A stretch of DNA of 8,050 nt from an uncultured Clostridia bacterium (GTDB lineage: Bacteria > Bacillota > Clostridia > TANB77 > CAG-508): contig CAKPKG010000040.1 in the NCBI GenBank assembly GCA_934167165.1, positions 1-8,050 on the forward strand. Reading direction: 5' to 3'. The translations under genes were made by a program, and so were the position numbers. Position 1 is the first letter of the stretch. Every line of letters starts with the position of its first letter. The notes beneath the pieces are model-generated. The model saw nothing but the letters and a program-made list of their open reading frames with translations. It was not told where the DNA came from and did no database searches. Positions 1-7,150 of the stretch are shown here, in pieces.

Positions 1-948
1 ATGATAATGATTATAGGATTAGGACTTGCACCATCAGCAATAAGCCAAATAGGATTATCAAGTGGAGCAGCATTAGAATGGCAACCAATAGTAGTTGCAT
101 TAGTAGCATTTTTAACTACAGCAATAGTTGCAGTAGCAGCAAAAGGATTTTTAAAAGTAATACCATTCTTAATAGGAATAGTAGCAGGATATTTAGCAGG
201 AGTTGCAGTTGGAATAGTTGATTTTACACCAATAACAGAAGCTGCAGTTGTAGGAGTACCAAACTTCTTAATACCATTTGTAAGCTATACACCAAACTTC
301 TCTGCAATACTAACAATAGCACCAATAGCATTAGTTACAATTGCAGAACATATAGGTGATCATACAGCATTAAGTGCAATAATGAATAGAGATTTATTAA
401 AAGATCCAGGATTAGATAGAACATTATTAGGAGACGGAATTGCAACATTTGTAGCAGGAGCAATTGGAGGACCTGCAAACACAACTTATGGAGAAAATAC
501 ATCAGTAGTAGGAATGACAAAAGTAGCATCAGTTTGGGTAATAGGATTAGCAGCAATAATTGCAATAGTATTAGGTTTCTTTAGTAAATTTACAGCATTA
601 ATATCTACAATACCAAACGCAGTTTTAGGTGGAGTATCATTACTTTTATATGGATTTATATCAGTTAATGGATTAAAAGTATTAATACAAAATCAAGTTA
701 ACTTTAATAATACAAAAAATGTAATAGTTGCATCTGCAATGCTAGTTTTAGGATTAGGAGGAGCAACAATATCAATAGTAAGCGGAGATTTAGCAGTAAC
801 AATATCAGGAATGAGCTTAGCAGCTATAGTTGGTATAATATTAAATCTTTGCCTACCAACAGAAAAATCAGAAGAAGATAAACCAAAAAAAGAAAAAACA
901 AAAAAGGCTACAAAAAAATCTGCAAAAAAAGAAACAGTAAATGCATAG
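1..948 (+). CDS. uraA: Uracil permease (NCS2/UraA family), 5' end outside window
   Basis: C-terminal 315 residues of a nucleobase:cation symporter-2 protein, an inner-membrane carrier that imports uracil (or possibly xanthine) with protons. The visible part is almost entirely hydrophobic membrane segments. It keeps two family motifs: AEHIGDH near residues 115-121, with the substrate/proton-linked Glu at 116, and TTYGEN near 161-166, with the second substrate-binding Glu at 165. In E. coli UraA these correspond to Glu241 and Glu290. The family is usually about 400-430 residues, so roughly 100 N-terminal residues lie upstream; the ATG at position 1 is probably an internal Met. The end (about residues 287-315) is an unusual cytosolic tail with 11 Lys in 29 residues. 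Uracil is the favoured substrate from overall motif similarity, but xanthine or a related base cannot be excluded. Confidence 0.9.
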   Translation: MIMIIGLGLAPSAISQIGLSSGAALEWQPIVVALVAFLTTAIVAVAAKGFLKVIPFLIGIVAGYLAGVAVGIVDFTPITEAAVVGVPNFLIPFVSYTPNFSAILTIAPIALVTIAEHIGDHTALSAIMNRDLLKDPGLDRTLLGDGIATFVAGAIGGPANTTYGENTSVVGMTKVASVWVIGLAAIIAIVLGFFSKFTALISTIPNAVLGGVSLLLYGFISVNGLKVLIQNQVNFNNTKNVIVASAMLVLGLGGATISIVSGDLAVTISGMSLAAIVGIILNLCLPTEKSEEDKPKKEKTKKATKKSAKKETVNA

Positions 949-961
949 AAAAATAAAATTT

Positions 962-990
962 AAAGACTCTATAAAAGTAGAGTCTTTTTT
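962..990 (+). terminator. Intrinsic terminator of the permease gene
   Basis: AAAGACTCT (962-970) pairs perfectly with AGAGTCTTT (979-987) around a short A-rich loop, and T continues to 990. It lies 13 bases after the permease stop and separates that gene from the sigma-factor unit. Confidence 0.88.
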
Positions 991-1027
991 CATATAATAG
1001 AAAAATTTCTAAAAAAGTAAAAAAATA

Positions 1028-1054
1028 TGCAACTTTTTTTGTAATTATATGGTA
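1028..1054 (+). promoter_or_regulatory. Candidate ECF-type autoregulatory promoter
   Basis: TGCAAC (1028-1033), then 17 bases, then GGTA (1051-1054). ECF sigma factors of Firmicutes typically read TGAAAC, 16-17 bases, CGTA/CGTC, and commonly drive their own operon. Each half here departs from consensus at one position. A start site about 7 bases after GGTA would fall just before the ribosome site at 1063, giving a leader of only about 15 nt. No sigma-A promoter with both boxes is seen here; the TATAAT at 993-998 has no matching -35 and would overlap the upstream terminator. The assignment is inference. Confidence 0.45.
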
Positions 1055-1062
1055 TTATTTAT

Positions 1063-1070
1063 AAAGGTGA
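1063..1070 (+). promoter_or_regulatory. Ribosome binding site that sets the sigma-factor start
   Basis: AAAGGTGA lies 5 bases before the ATG at 1076. The in-frame ATG at 1049 has no ribosome site and would add nine residues absent from ECF sigma N-termini, so 1076 is chosen as the start. Confidence 0.8.
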
Positions 1071-1075
1071 TACAA

Positions 1076-1561
1076 ATGGAATATACAAATCAAGAACAAT
1101 ATTTAGAAAATGTTATAAATAAATATTCTGATATGATATATAGATTGGCTTTAACCAGAACAAATTCAAAAGAAAATAGTGAAGATATTTATCAAGAAGT
1201 CTTTTTAAGATTAGCAAGGAAAATGCCAAAGTTTGAAAGTGAAGAACATGAGAAAGCATGGCTTATTAGAGTTACAATAAATTGTAGTAAAAATTTATTA
1301 AGATCAGGTTTTTTAAAGAACACGTCTGAACTAAAAGAAGACATAGCATTTGAAACAAAAGAAAGGCATGAAATATATTATGCTGTTCAAAAATTGCCAT
1401 TAAAATATAGAACAATAATTTATTTGTATTATTATGAAAATTATAAAATAAATCAAATTAGTAAAATTATTAAAGTAAATGAAAATACCATAAAATCAAG
1501 ACTGGCACGTGCAAGGGAAAGACTAAAACAAGATTTAAAGGAGGGACTAGAATATGAGTAA
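1076..1561 (+). CDS. ECF-family RNA polymerase sigma factor
   Basis: A 161-residue sigma-70 factor of the extracytoplasmic-function group, which directs RNA polymerase to a small stress or envelope regulon. Region 2 covers about residues 10-77. Its DIYQEVFLRLA core-binding stretch is at 37-47, and AWLIRVTINCSKNLLRS at 61-77 matches the -10 recognition segment. Region 4 covers about 102-153, with a helix-turn-helix around 125-147 (INQISKIIKVNENTIKSRLARARERL) for the -35 box. The length is normal for ECF factors that lack extra domains. The 3' end overlaps the next gene by 8 bases, the usual arrangement of a sigma factor translationally coupled to its membrane anti-sigma factor. It looks SigV/SigM-like, but the subgroup cannot be fixed by eye. 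Likely autoregulated from the element at 1028-1054. Confidence 0.93.
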   Translation: MEYTNQEQYLENVINKYSDMIYRLALTRTNSKENSEDIYQEVFLRLARKMPKFESEEHEKAWLIRVTINCSKNLLRSGFLKNTSELKEDIAFETKERHEIYYAVQKLPLKYRTIIYLYYYENYKINQISKIIKVNENTIKSRLARARERLKQDLKEGLEYE

Positions 1562-3542
1562 AAAAGACTATATAGACGCGATTAACGAGATAAAAGCGGA
1601 AGAAACTTTAAAGAAAAATACATTACAGAAGATTAAAACCACAAAAAAGAAAAAGTCGAATATAATATATAGTTTGGCTTTAGCGACAATAGTATTTATA
1701 ATAGCAATTTCAATAGCAGTTCCAATAAATCATAATAAAAATACAGCAGATCCTATAAAACAAGTTAAACAAGATAATGGATTACCTAAAGTTGAAAGTT
1801 TTGATAATTTATATAATATAGTCAGAAAACAAAGCAGTGAAAATAAAGACTATCAAAATAATGTAAGCTTACTAGAAGATTCAGTAAATAGCACGCTTAG
1901 AGAAAACAATGATTATTCAAAAACAAACAATCAAGTTGAAGGAATAGAGGAAGCAGATATAGTAAAAACAGATGGTAAATACATTTATTATATAACAGGA
2001 AAAAAAATAGTTATTGTAAATGCAGTAGAGGCAACCAATATGAAAATAGCTTCAGAAATCAAATATGAAGAAGAACAAATAAAACCAAAAGAAATTTTTA
2101 TTAATGGAAACAGGTTAATAATTGTAGAACAAAAATACGAGTATAATGGCCAAATAAATGAAAATTCAGTTATGGATGATATGATATATCCTTCAGATGA
2201 ATACACAAATATAAAAGTATATAACATAGAGGATAAAAACAAACCTGTAATGGAGAGAGAAATACAAATAGAAGGTAGTTATTTATCTTCGAGAATGGTT
2301 GGAGAAAACGTATATGTGTTGTCAAACAAATATATATATTCAGAATTGCTTGAAAAAGACAAAAAAGAATTGAACGAAAATGATTATAAACCAAAATATT
2401 TAGATACAGCAAGCTCTAAAGAAACAAAATGTATAGAATATTCAGATATTTCATATTTTCCAGAAAGTGGAGATAATACATTTTTAAATGTTGCAGGATT
2501 TAATATTAACAATAATGAACCTGCAAATATAGAAACATACTTAGGAGCAGGAACAGAAGTATATGCAAGCCAAAACAACTTATATGTTGCAAAAGTAAAA
2601 TATGAATATAAAGATGAAAAATTATACGGATATTATGATAATTACAATATAAACACATATATATATAAATTTAAATTTGAAAACTCAAAACTAAAATATA
2701 CTAGTACAGGTTCAGTCCCAGGTGAAGTATTAAATCAATTTTCTATGGATGAAAAAGATGGGAACTTTAGAATAGCAACAACTAACAACACAAATTTAAA
2801 AGAAGAAAATAGAACAAACAACTTATATATATTAAATGAGAATCTAAAAATGATAGGAAGTTTAGAAAATTTAGCAAAAGGAGAAAAAATATATTCTGTA
2901 AGATTTTTAAATAATAAAGCATATATGGTTACTTTTGTCCAAACAGATCCATTATTTGTAATAGACCTATCAGAACCTACAAATCCAATATTATTAGGAG
3001 AACTAAAAATACCAGGATATAGTACTTACTTGCATCCATATGATGAAAATCACATAATCGGATTTGGAGAAAACACCGAAACTAGTGAAGATGGAAGAGT
3101 TATAACTACAGGAATGAAAATGGCGTTATTTGATGTGAAAAATCCAACATCTCCAAAAGAAATGTATTCAACAAATATAGGAGATAGTGGAACATATTCA
3201 GAATTATTATATAATCACAAGTCACTGTTGTTTTCAAAAGAAAAAAACATAATAGCATTTCCAATTTCAATATCAGAAGGAGAAAACTATCATTCAGACT
3301 TAAAATTCCAAGGTGCAATAGTATATGGATTAGACTTAGAAAATGGCTTTAATTTGAAAGGAAAAATTGCACATATGCAAATAACGGAAGGATATAATGA
3401 TTATGATTATACAAAAGAAGTAGAAAGGATAATATATATAGATAATAATTTATATACATTGTCAGAAGGCTTAATAAAGGCAACTAATATGGATAACATG
3501 GAAGAGAAAGGAAGCATAGAAATAAAAATAGAAACAGAGTAA
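1554..3542 (+). CDS. Membrane-anchored beta-propeller protein, putative anti-sigma factor
   Basis: A 662-residue single-pass membrane protein. About 35 residues of charged cytosolic N-terminus (DAINEIKAEETLKKNTLQKI, then a Lys run) precede one membrane segment at about 36-58. The rest is extracellular. From about residue 124 it carries hallmarks of the secreted beta-propeller domain family (Pfam Beta_propel, PF09826): NNQVEGIEEADIVKTDGKYI at 125-144, NQFSMDEKDGNFRIATT at 394-410, and the stretch at 444-505 containing FVIDLSEPTNP and YSTYLHPYDENHIIGFG. The start has an AAAGGAGGG ribosome site 8 bases upstream, inside the sigma gene. The cytosolic N-terminus, orientation and 8-base overlap with the sigma gene suggest it holds the sigma factor at the membrane and senses an envelope signal through the propeller. 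The propeller family is clear; the anti-sigma role is inference. No zinc-finger anti-sigma motif (HxxxCxxC) is present. Confidence 0.85.
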   Translation: MSKKDYIDAINEIKAEETLKKNTLQKIKTTKKKKSNIIYSLALATIVFIIAISIAVPINHNKNTADPIKQVKQDNGLPKVESFDNLYNIVRKQSSENKDYQNNVSLLEDSVNSTLRENNDYSKTNNQVEGIEEADIVKTDGKYIYYITGKKIVIVNAVEATNMKIASEIKYEEEQIKPKEIFINGNRLIIVEQKYEYNGQINENSVMDDMIYPSDEYTNIKVYNIEDKNKPVMEREIQIEGSYLSSRMVGENVYVLSNKYIYSELLEKDKKELNENDYKPKYLDTASSKETKCIEYSDISYFPESGDNTFLNVAGFNINNNEPANIETYLGAGTEVYASQNNLYVAKVKYEYKDEKLYGYYDNYNINTYIYKFKFENSKLKYTSTGSVPGEVLNQFSMDEKDGNFRIATTNNTNLKEENRTNNLYILNENLKMIGSLENLAKGEKIYSVRFLNNKAYMVTFVQTDPLFVIDLSEPTNPILLGELKIPGYSTYLHPYDENHIIGFGENTETSEDGRVITTGMKMALFDVKNPTSPKEMYSTNIGDSGTYSELLYNHKSLLFSKEKNIIAFPISISEGENYHSDLKFQGAIVYGLDLENGFNLKGKIAHMQITEGYNDYDYTKEVERIIYIDNNLYTLSEGLIKATNMDNMEEKGSIEIKIETE

Positions 3543-3549
3543 ATTAAAA

Positions 3550-3581
3550 TGTAACACAAAATCTTTAATCTGCATATTATA
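3550..3581 (+). promoter_or_regulatory. Candidate promoter of the Cys-rich gene
   Basis: TGTAAC (3550-3555), 17 bases, then CATATTATA (3573-3581). Two readings fit. First, it resembles the element before the sigma gene (TGCAAC, 17 bases, GGTATTAT): the left box differs at one base and TATTAT falls at the same offset, which would make it a target of the local ECF factor. Second, AC at 3554-3555, 17 bases, CATANNNTA is the Bacillus sigma-K pattern, which would point to late mother-cell expression. No terminator separates this site from the propeller gene, so read-through from upstream is also possible. Confidence 0.35.
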
Positions 3582-3613
3582 CGATATAACATAAAACAAG
3601 GAGGTAAAGTAAC

Positions 3614-3763
3614 ATGCCAGATGAAAGAAATTGTGGATGTGGATGTAACAATGGAATGTTTGGTGGATGTGGAGGAGATGATTGTTCAATCTTATTCTTT
3701 ATAATAATCTTCTTATTATTATTCACAAACTGTGGTTGCGGAAACAGAGGATGCTGTAACTAG
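3614..3763 (+). CDS. Tiny Cys/Gly-rich protein with hydrophobic core
   Basis: A 49-residue protein with a near-ideal ribosome site (AAGGAGGT, 3598-3605, 8 bases from the ATG). It has nine Cys, at 7, 9, 11, 19, 24, 40, 42, 47 and 48. They flank an uncharged hydrophobic stretch at about 25-38 (SILFFIIIFLLLFT) and lie in CGCGC, CGCG and CC motifs. This architecture resembles short clostridial proteins sometimes labelled 'high-cysteine' or chorion-like and the tiny transmembrane YjcZ-type proteins of spore formers. No function is established. The hydrophobic stretch is short for a full membrane helix plus flanks, so peripheral or disulfide-linked assembly is possible. It sits 71 bases after the propeller gene and just before a strong terminator, so it is probably the last gene of the sigma unit. 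Confidence 0.82.
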   Translation: MPDERNCGCGCNNGMFGGCGGDDCSILFFIIIFLLLFTNCGCGNRGCCN

Positions 3764-3773
3764 TACTTAATTA

Positions 3774-3813
3774 AAAATAAGAGTCATTCTATTTTTAGAA
3801 TGACTCTTATTTT
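3774..3813 (+). terminator. Strong intrinsic terminator, possibly bidirectional
   Basis: AAAATAAGAGTCATTCT (3774-3790) pairs perfectly with its complement at 3797-3813; an extra A-T pair closes a TTTT loop, giving an 18-bp stem. The flanking A run on the left and T run on the right are part of the stem base, so it could stop transcription in both directions. It closes the sigma/propeller/Cys-rich unit. Confidence 0.88.
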
Positions 3814-3901
3814 ATGTAAAACAAATAATATATGTATGAACTTATATACCTAAAATATACTAAAAAACCACAAAATACCAGCTTATTTTTGCTTAAATTT
3901 C

Positions 3902-3930
3902 TTGACTTGATTTCAGTAATACGATATACT
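3902..3930 (+). promoter_or_regulatory. Sigma-A promoter of the wall-hydrolase operon
   Basis: TTGACT (3902-3907), 17 bases, TATACT (3925-3930): each box is one base from consensus at ideal spacing. The predicted start near 3937 gives a leader of about 36 nt, ending in the ribosome site GAGGAGAT (3961-3968) before the ATG at 3973. The remaining sequence between the terminator and this promoter (3814-3901) shows nothing recognisable. Confidence 0.82.
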
Positions 3931-3972
3931 TTAATTGTATAAATTTTAGAATATACGAAAGAGGAGATATAA

Positions 3973-5667
3973 ATGCAAAAGCGTAATTTAATTCATAAAT
4001 TGAATACAAAAATCTTATGTATTTTAATTCTTTTTGTTTTAATATATATAACAGCTAATTTTACACCACAAACTTTAAATGTATCTTATGGAGCAACATA
4101 TACATATACTAAAAAGTCAAATAATTTACCATCAAATTTTGAGCAAAAATATCCAGGATACATATCTTTATTGCAATCACTTGTAAAAGCACATCCAAAT
4201 TGGACTTTTAAATTATATGAAACAGGATTGTCTTGGGAAGCAACAATAAATAGTGAATATCAAAATCATGTAGATTCAATAAAAAATGTTGTGCCAAGTA
4301 ATTATTCGAAAGCATGGATTTGTTCAATATGTGGAAAAGAAGAACAAGATACAGGTAGTTGGTATTGTGCTTCAAGACAAGCAATAGAACATGTAATGGA
4401 TCCAAGAAATTCTTTAAATGATGCGAATTTATTTCAATATTTACAATTATCAAATGACAAAAGTATAACAAAAAGTCAAGTTTCACAAATGGCAAGTAAA
4501 ATATCATATTTAAATAATCAATCAATTATAGATGCAATATACGAGGTAGCAAATGATCCAAATTACAATATAAATCCATTCTATATTATAGGAAAAATTT
4601 TGCAAGAACAAGGAAATGGTGCTTCTGCACTATGTTCAGGACAAGGTTACAAGGGACAATATGTAGGATATTATAACTTGTTTAATGTCGGAGCATCTGG
4701 AAAAGGCGAAGAAGCAGTAATATTAAATGGATTAGCTTATGCAAAATCACAAGGATGGGATACACCTAAAAAGTCAATAATGGGTGGAATTGGACTAGTA
4801 AAAAGATATATTAATAGAGGACAAGATACATTATATTATCAAAAATTTAATGTTACATATAAACCATATTACGCAAATCAGTATGCACAAAATTTATTTG
4901 ATGCACAAAGTATAGGTTCAATATTAAAAGGATATTATAAAAATGCAGGATTATTAGATAGTAGTTTTACATTTGTAATTCCTTTATATACAGATATGCC
5001 ATCATCACCATGCAAAAGTCCATCAGTAAGTGATAGCGAGACAGGAGAATTAGCATATATTAATGCAAATGGAGGTTTAAAACTAAAGGATGCACCTAAC
5101 GGAAATACTATTGCAGTAATAAATGAAGGAACTCAAGTATTAATAACTCAAAGAGCTACATCAAAAGTAGGAGGATATTATTGGGATAAAGTCTCAACTC
5201 CAAGAGGTACAGGATACATGGCCAGAGAAGCAAGTGATGGTTCTAAAACATATTTAGTTGTAATTGGTTCAAATAAAAATGATAATATAACAGAGCCTAG
5301 CAAAGACAATACAATTACTTCAGAACCTGGAGTAACAGTTGATACAATAAAGAAAAAATATAGCAATGCAGTAATTGTAGACAAAAATGGAAAAGAAATA
5401 ACAGGAGATACATTAGTTGGAACAGGAGCAAAAGTAAAAATTGACGGAGTTGAAAAATATACAATAGTAAAACTTGGAGATCCTAGTGGAGATGGAAAGA
5501 TAACACCATCAGATTATGTTAAAATAAAAAATAAAATAATGGGAACAACAACAATGGATGCTATTACAGAAAAAGCAGCTGATGTGAACAGAGATGGAAA
5601 AATAACACCAGCAGACTATGTTAAAGTAAAAAATCATATTATGCAAGCTAGTAAAATCACATTATAG
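3973..5667 (+). CDS. Secreted glucosaminidase-like wall hydrolase with SH3 and dockerin domains
   Basis: A 564-residue exported protein likely to cleave N-acetylglucosaminyl bonds in peptidoglycan (LytG/GH73-like). Residues 1-40 form a signal peptide or N-terminal anchor with a hydrophobic core at about 13-30. Residues 55-325 resemble clostridial LytG-type proteins, with FEQKYPGYISLLQSLVKAHP, the conserved MDPRNSLN at 142-149, and the glucosaminidase core: the likely catalytic Glu is E212 in KILQEQGNG, and YYNLFNVGA is at 233-241. Residues 358-420 look like a bacterial SH3 domain, possibly binding wall peptide. A short beta-rich hinge (about 455-500) leads to a C-terminal type I dockerin-like pair of calcium loops, D503-D514 and D537-D548. 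Unusual Cys residues occur at 117, 120 and 132 in the N-terminal part. It is first gene of a two-gene operon, 16 bases before the next start. Wall hydrolysis is well supported as a family role; exact bond specificity is not. Confidence 0.85.
   Translation: MQKRNLIHKLNTKILCILILFVLIYITANFTPQTLNVSYGATYTYTKKSNNLPSNFEQKYPGYISLLQSLVKAHPNWTFKLYETGLSWEATINSEYQNHVDSIKNVVPSNYSKAWICSICGKEEQDTGSWYCASRQAIEHVMDPRNSLNDANLFQYLQLSNDKSITKSQVSQMASKISYLNNQSIIDAIYEVANDPNYNINPFYIIGKILQEQGNGASALCSGQGYKGQYVGYYNLFNVGASGKGEEAVILNGLAYAKSQGWDTPKKSIMGGIGLVKRYINRGQDTLYYQKFNVTYKPYYANQYAQNLFDAQSIGSILKGYYKNAGLLDSSFTFVIPLYTDMPSSPCKSPSVSDSETGELAYINANGGLKLKDAPNGNTIAVINEGTQVLITQRATSKVGGYYWDKVSTPRGTGYMAREASDGSKTYLVVIGSNKNDNITEPSKDNTITSEPGVTVDTIKKKYSNAVIVDKNGKEITGDTLVGTGAKVKIDGVEKYTIVKLGDPSGDGKITPSDYVKIKNKIMGTTTMDAITEKAADVNRDGKITPADYVKVKNHIMQASKITL
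5479..5643 (+). repeat. Duplicated dockerin calcium-loop repeat
   Basis: Two 21-codon copies (5479-5541 and 5581-5643) encode D-x-S/N-x-DGKITP-S/A-DYVK-x-KN-x-IM. Calcium ligands are at loop positions 1, 3, 5 and 12: D503, S505, D507, D514 and D537, N539, D541, D548. All are intact in both copies, as in functional type I dockerins. The copies are 39 bases apart. Confidence 0.8.
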
Positions 5668-5683
5668 AGATAGGAGATAAAAA

Positions 5684-7117
5684 ATGAAGACTAATTTATT
5701 GAAAAAAATAATATTTGAATTAGCTATAATTATTGGAATTTTGTTTGCAATGACAATCAAATCAAATGCAGCAAGTTTAAGTATAAGCACTTCAAAATCA
5801 TCTGTATCACCAGGAGAAAGCTTTACAGTAACGGTTTCTGTAAGTGGGGGAGCTGGTTATGTTAGCGCAACGGCTTCTAATGGAAGTGGAAGTATGGGAA
5901 GTACTTTCTTAGATAATGCATCTAAATCATTTACTTGTACTGCTGGAAGTTCTGGAAGTGTTACAATATATGCTTCTGGGGTTATTGCTGATTATTCAAC
6001 TGAAAATGATGAACAAAAATCCGCATCAAAAACAGTAAGTATTGTTCAGCCAAACAAGAACACAGGAGGAAATTCAAACGGTAGTTCATCAAATGGTGGA
6101 AACACAACAAAAAAACCAAATACTAATAACTCAACAAAGCCAACAGAAACAGAAGAAGAAAAAAAATCAACAGATAGCACATTAAGTAGCTTAAGTATAG
6201 CAGAAGGAGCAATAACACCAGAGTTTAGCAAAGATGTAAAAGAATATGCAATTACAGTACCAAATGAAGTAACAAAATTGAATATAACAGCAACTCCAAC
6301 AGACTCAAAAGCAACAGTTTCAGTAACAGAATATGAAGAGTTAAAAGAAGGAGAAAATACAATTACAATATCAATAACAGCAGAAGATGGAACAACAAAA
6401 ACTGATTATGTAATAAAAGCTACAAGACAAAAAAAAGAACTTGCATTAGAAAAGTTAATTATAAAATATACAAATCAAAATGGAGAAGTGGTAGAAGTAC
6501 CACTAACACCAGAATTTATATCTAACATATATGAATATTCAATAGAAACTTTAGAATATTGGGTAAAAAAATTAGATATAGAAGCACTAGCTAATATAGA
6601 AGGCGCAACAATCGAAATAAGCGGAGCAGACTCTTTAAAAGAAGGAGAAAACATAATTACAATAACTGTTAAGAATAAAGTTACTGTAGAACCACAAGAA
6701 GAAGGCGCAGAACCAACAGAACGAGAAGAAACAAAAACATATACAATAAAATTTAATAGAAATGCAGAACCAACAATAATAGGAAAAATATCAAATTGGT
6801 TTAAAGGAATATTCGGTGGAATTTCTACATGGTATGGAGATAACCAACAAAAAGTGATAGTTGGGGGATTAACTCTATGTATAGTTGCTTTAATAGGATT
6901 ATCAATATATATAGTAATAGATTACAAAAATTATAAAGATTTATTAAACAAAGTAGGTAAGCTTAATACTTTAAATAATAGTGAAGTAAAAGTTGCAACA
7001 GAAACTGCAAAAAACAGCATAGAAGACATTTATAAAGATAGAAAAAGCGAGATAAATAATGAAGAAAAAATAGAAGAAAACAAAGATGATAAGCCAAAAG
7101 GTGGAAAACATTTTTAA
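5684..7117 (+). CDS. Membrane-anchored protein with Ig-like and two cadherin-like domains
   Basis: A 477-residue cell-surface protein. A signal peptide (1-29/30, ending SNAA) is followed by a bacterial Ig-like domain at about 31-121 (SVSPGESFTVTVSVSGGAGY, FLDNASKSFTC). A Ser/Asn/Gly then Thr/Pro/Glu linker spans about 122-165. Two cadherin-like beta-sandwich domains (Pfam PF12733 type) follow, at about 166-248 and 253-358, each containing LKEGEN-x-ITI (from 220 and 318). A juxtamembrane amphipathic stretch leads to one membrane helix at about 391-413. The charged cytosolic tail (414-477) is rich in Lys and Glu. The ribosome site AGGAGAT lies just before the start. It is the second gene of the hydrolase operon and probably acts with that enzyme, as an anchor, adaptor or regulator at the wall. 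No enzymatic motif is visible. The domain architecture is clear; the function is inferred. Confidence 0.82.
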   Translation: MKTNLLKKIIFELAIIIGILFAMTIKSNAASLSISTSKSSVSPGESFTVTVSVSGGAGYVSATASNGSGSMGSTFLDNASKSFTCTAGSSGSVTIYASGVIADYSTENDEQKSASKTVSIVQPNKNTGGNSNGSSSNGGNTTKKPNTNNSTKPTETEEEKKSTDSTLSSLSIAEGAITPEFSKDVKEYAITVPNEVTKLNITATPTDSKATVSVTEYEELKEGENTITISITAEDGTTKTDYVIKATRQKKELALEKLIIKYTNQNGEVVEVPLTPEFISNIYEYSIETLEYWVKKLDIEALANIEGATIEISGADSLKEGENIITITVKNKVTVEPQEEGAEPTEREETKTYTIKFNRNAEPTIIGKISNWFKGIFGGISTWYGDNQQKVIVGGLTLCIVALIGLSIYIVIDYKNYKDLLNKVGKLNTLNNSEVKVATETAKNSIEDIYKDRKSEINNEEKIEENKDDKPKGGKHF

Positions 7118-7122
7118 AGTAA

Positions 7123-7146
7123 AAGGGTGTACAAAAGTACACCCTT
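7123..7146. terminator. Shared hairpin terminator between convergent genes
   Basis: AAGGGTGTAC (7123-7132), loop AAAA, GTACACCCTT (7137-7146): a perfect 10-bp stem between the + strand operon end (7117) and the minus-strand gene end (7151). The U tract is poor on the + side (TTAAAATT) and slightly better on the minus side (TTTTACTTT counting the stem end), so it probably serves both genes. Confidence 0.75.
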
Positions 7147-7150
7147 AAAA

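Noticed and set aside
335..565. Minus-strand Leu-rich reading frame opposite the permease
   Set aside because: It is an antisense shadow of A-rich codons in a clearly coding region and has no protein-like motif.
1049..1075. Upstream in-frame ATG as the sigma-factor start
   Set aside because: It has no ribosome site, would lie inside the promoter-like element, and adds residues unlike ECF N-termini; the ATG at 1076 has a good site.
3579..3590. Sigma-A -10 box TATAAC (3585-3590) before the Cys-rich gene, in a 10-mer ATACGATATA repeated at the hydrolase promoter (3919-3928)
   Set aside because: No acceptable -35 lies 16-18 bases upstream, and a 10-base repeat is weak evidence in DNA this AT-rich.
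4208..4525. 105-residue minus-strand frame opposite the hydrolase
   Set aside because: Composition is what antisense of AT-rich coding DNA gives, and it overlaps a conserved domain on the other strand.
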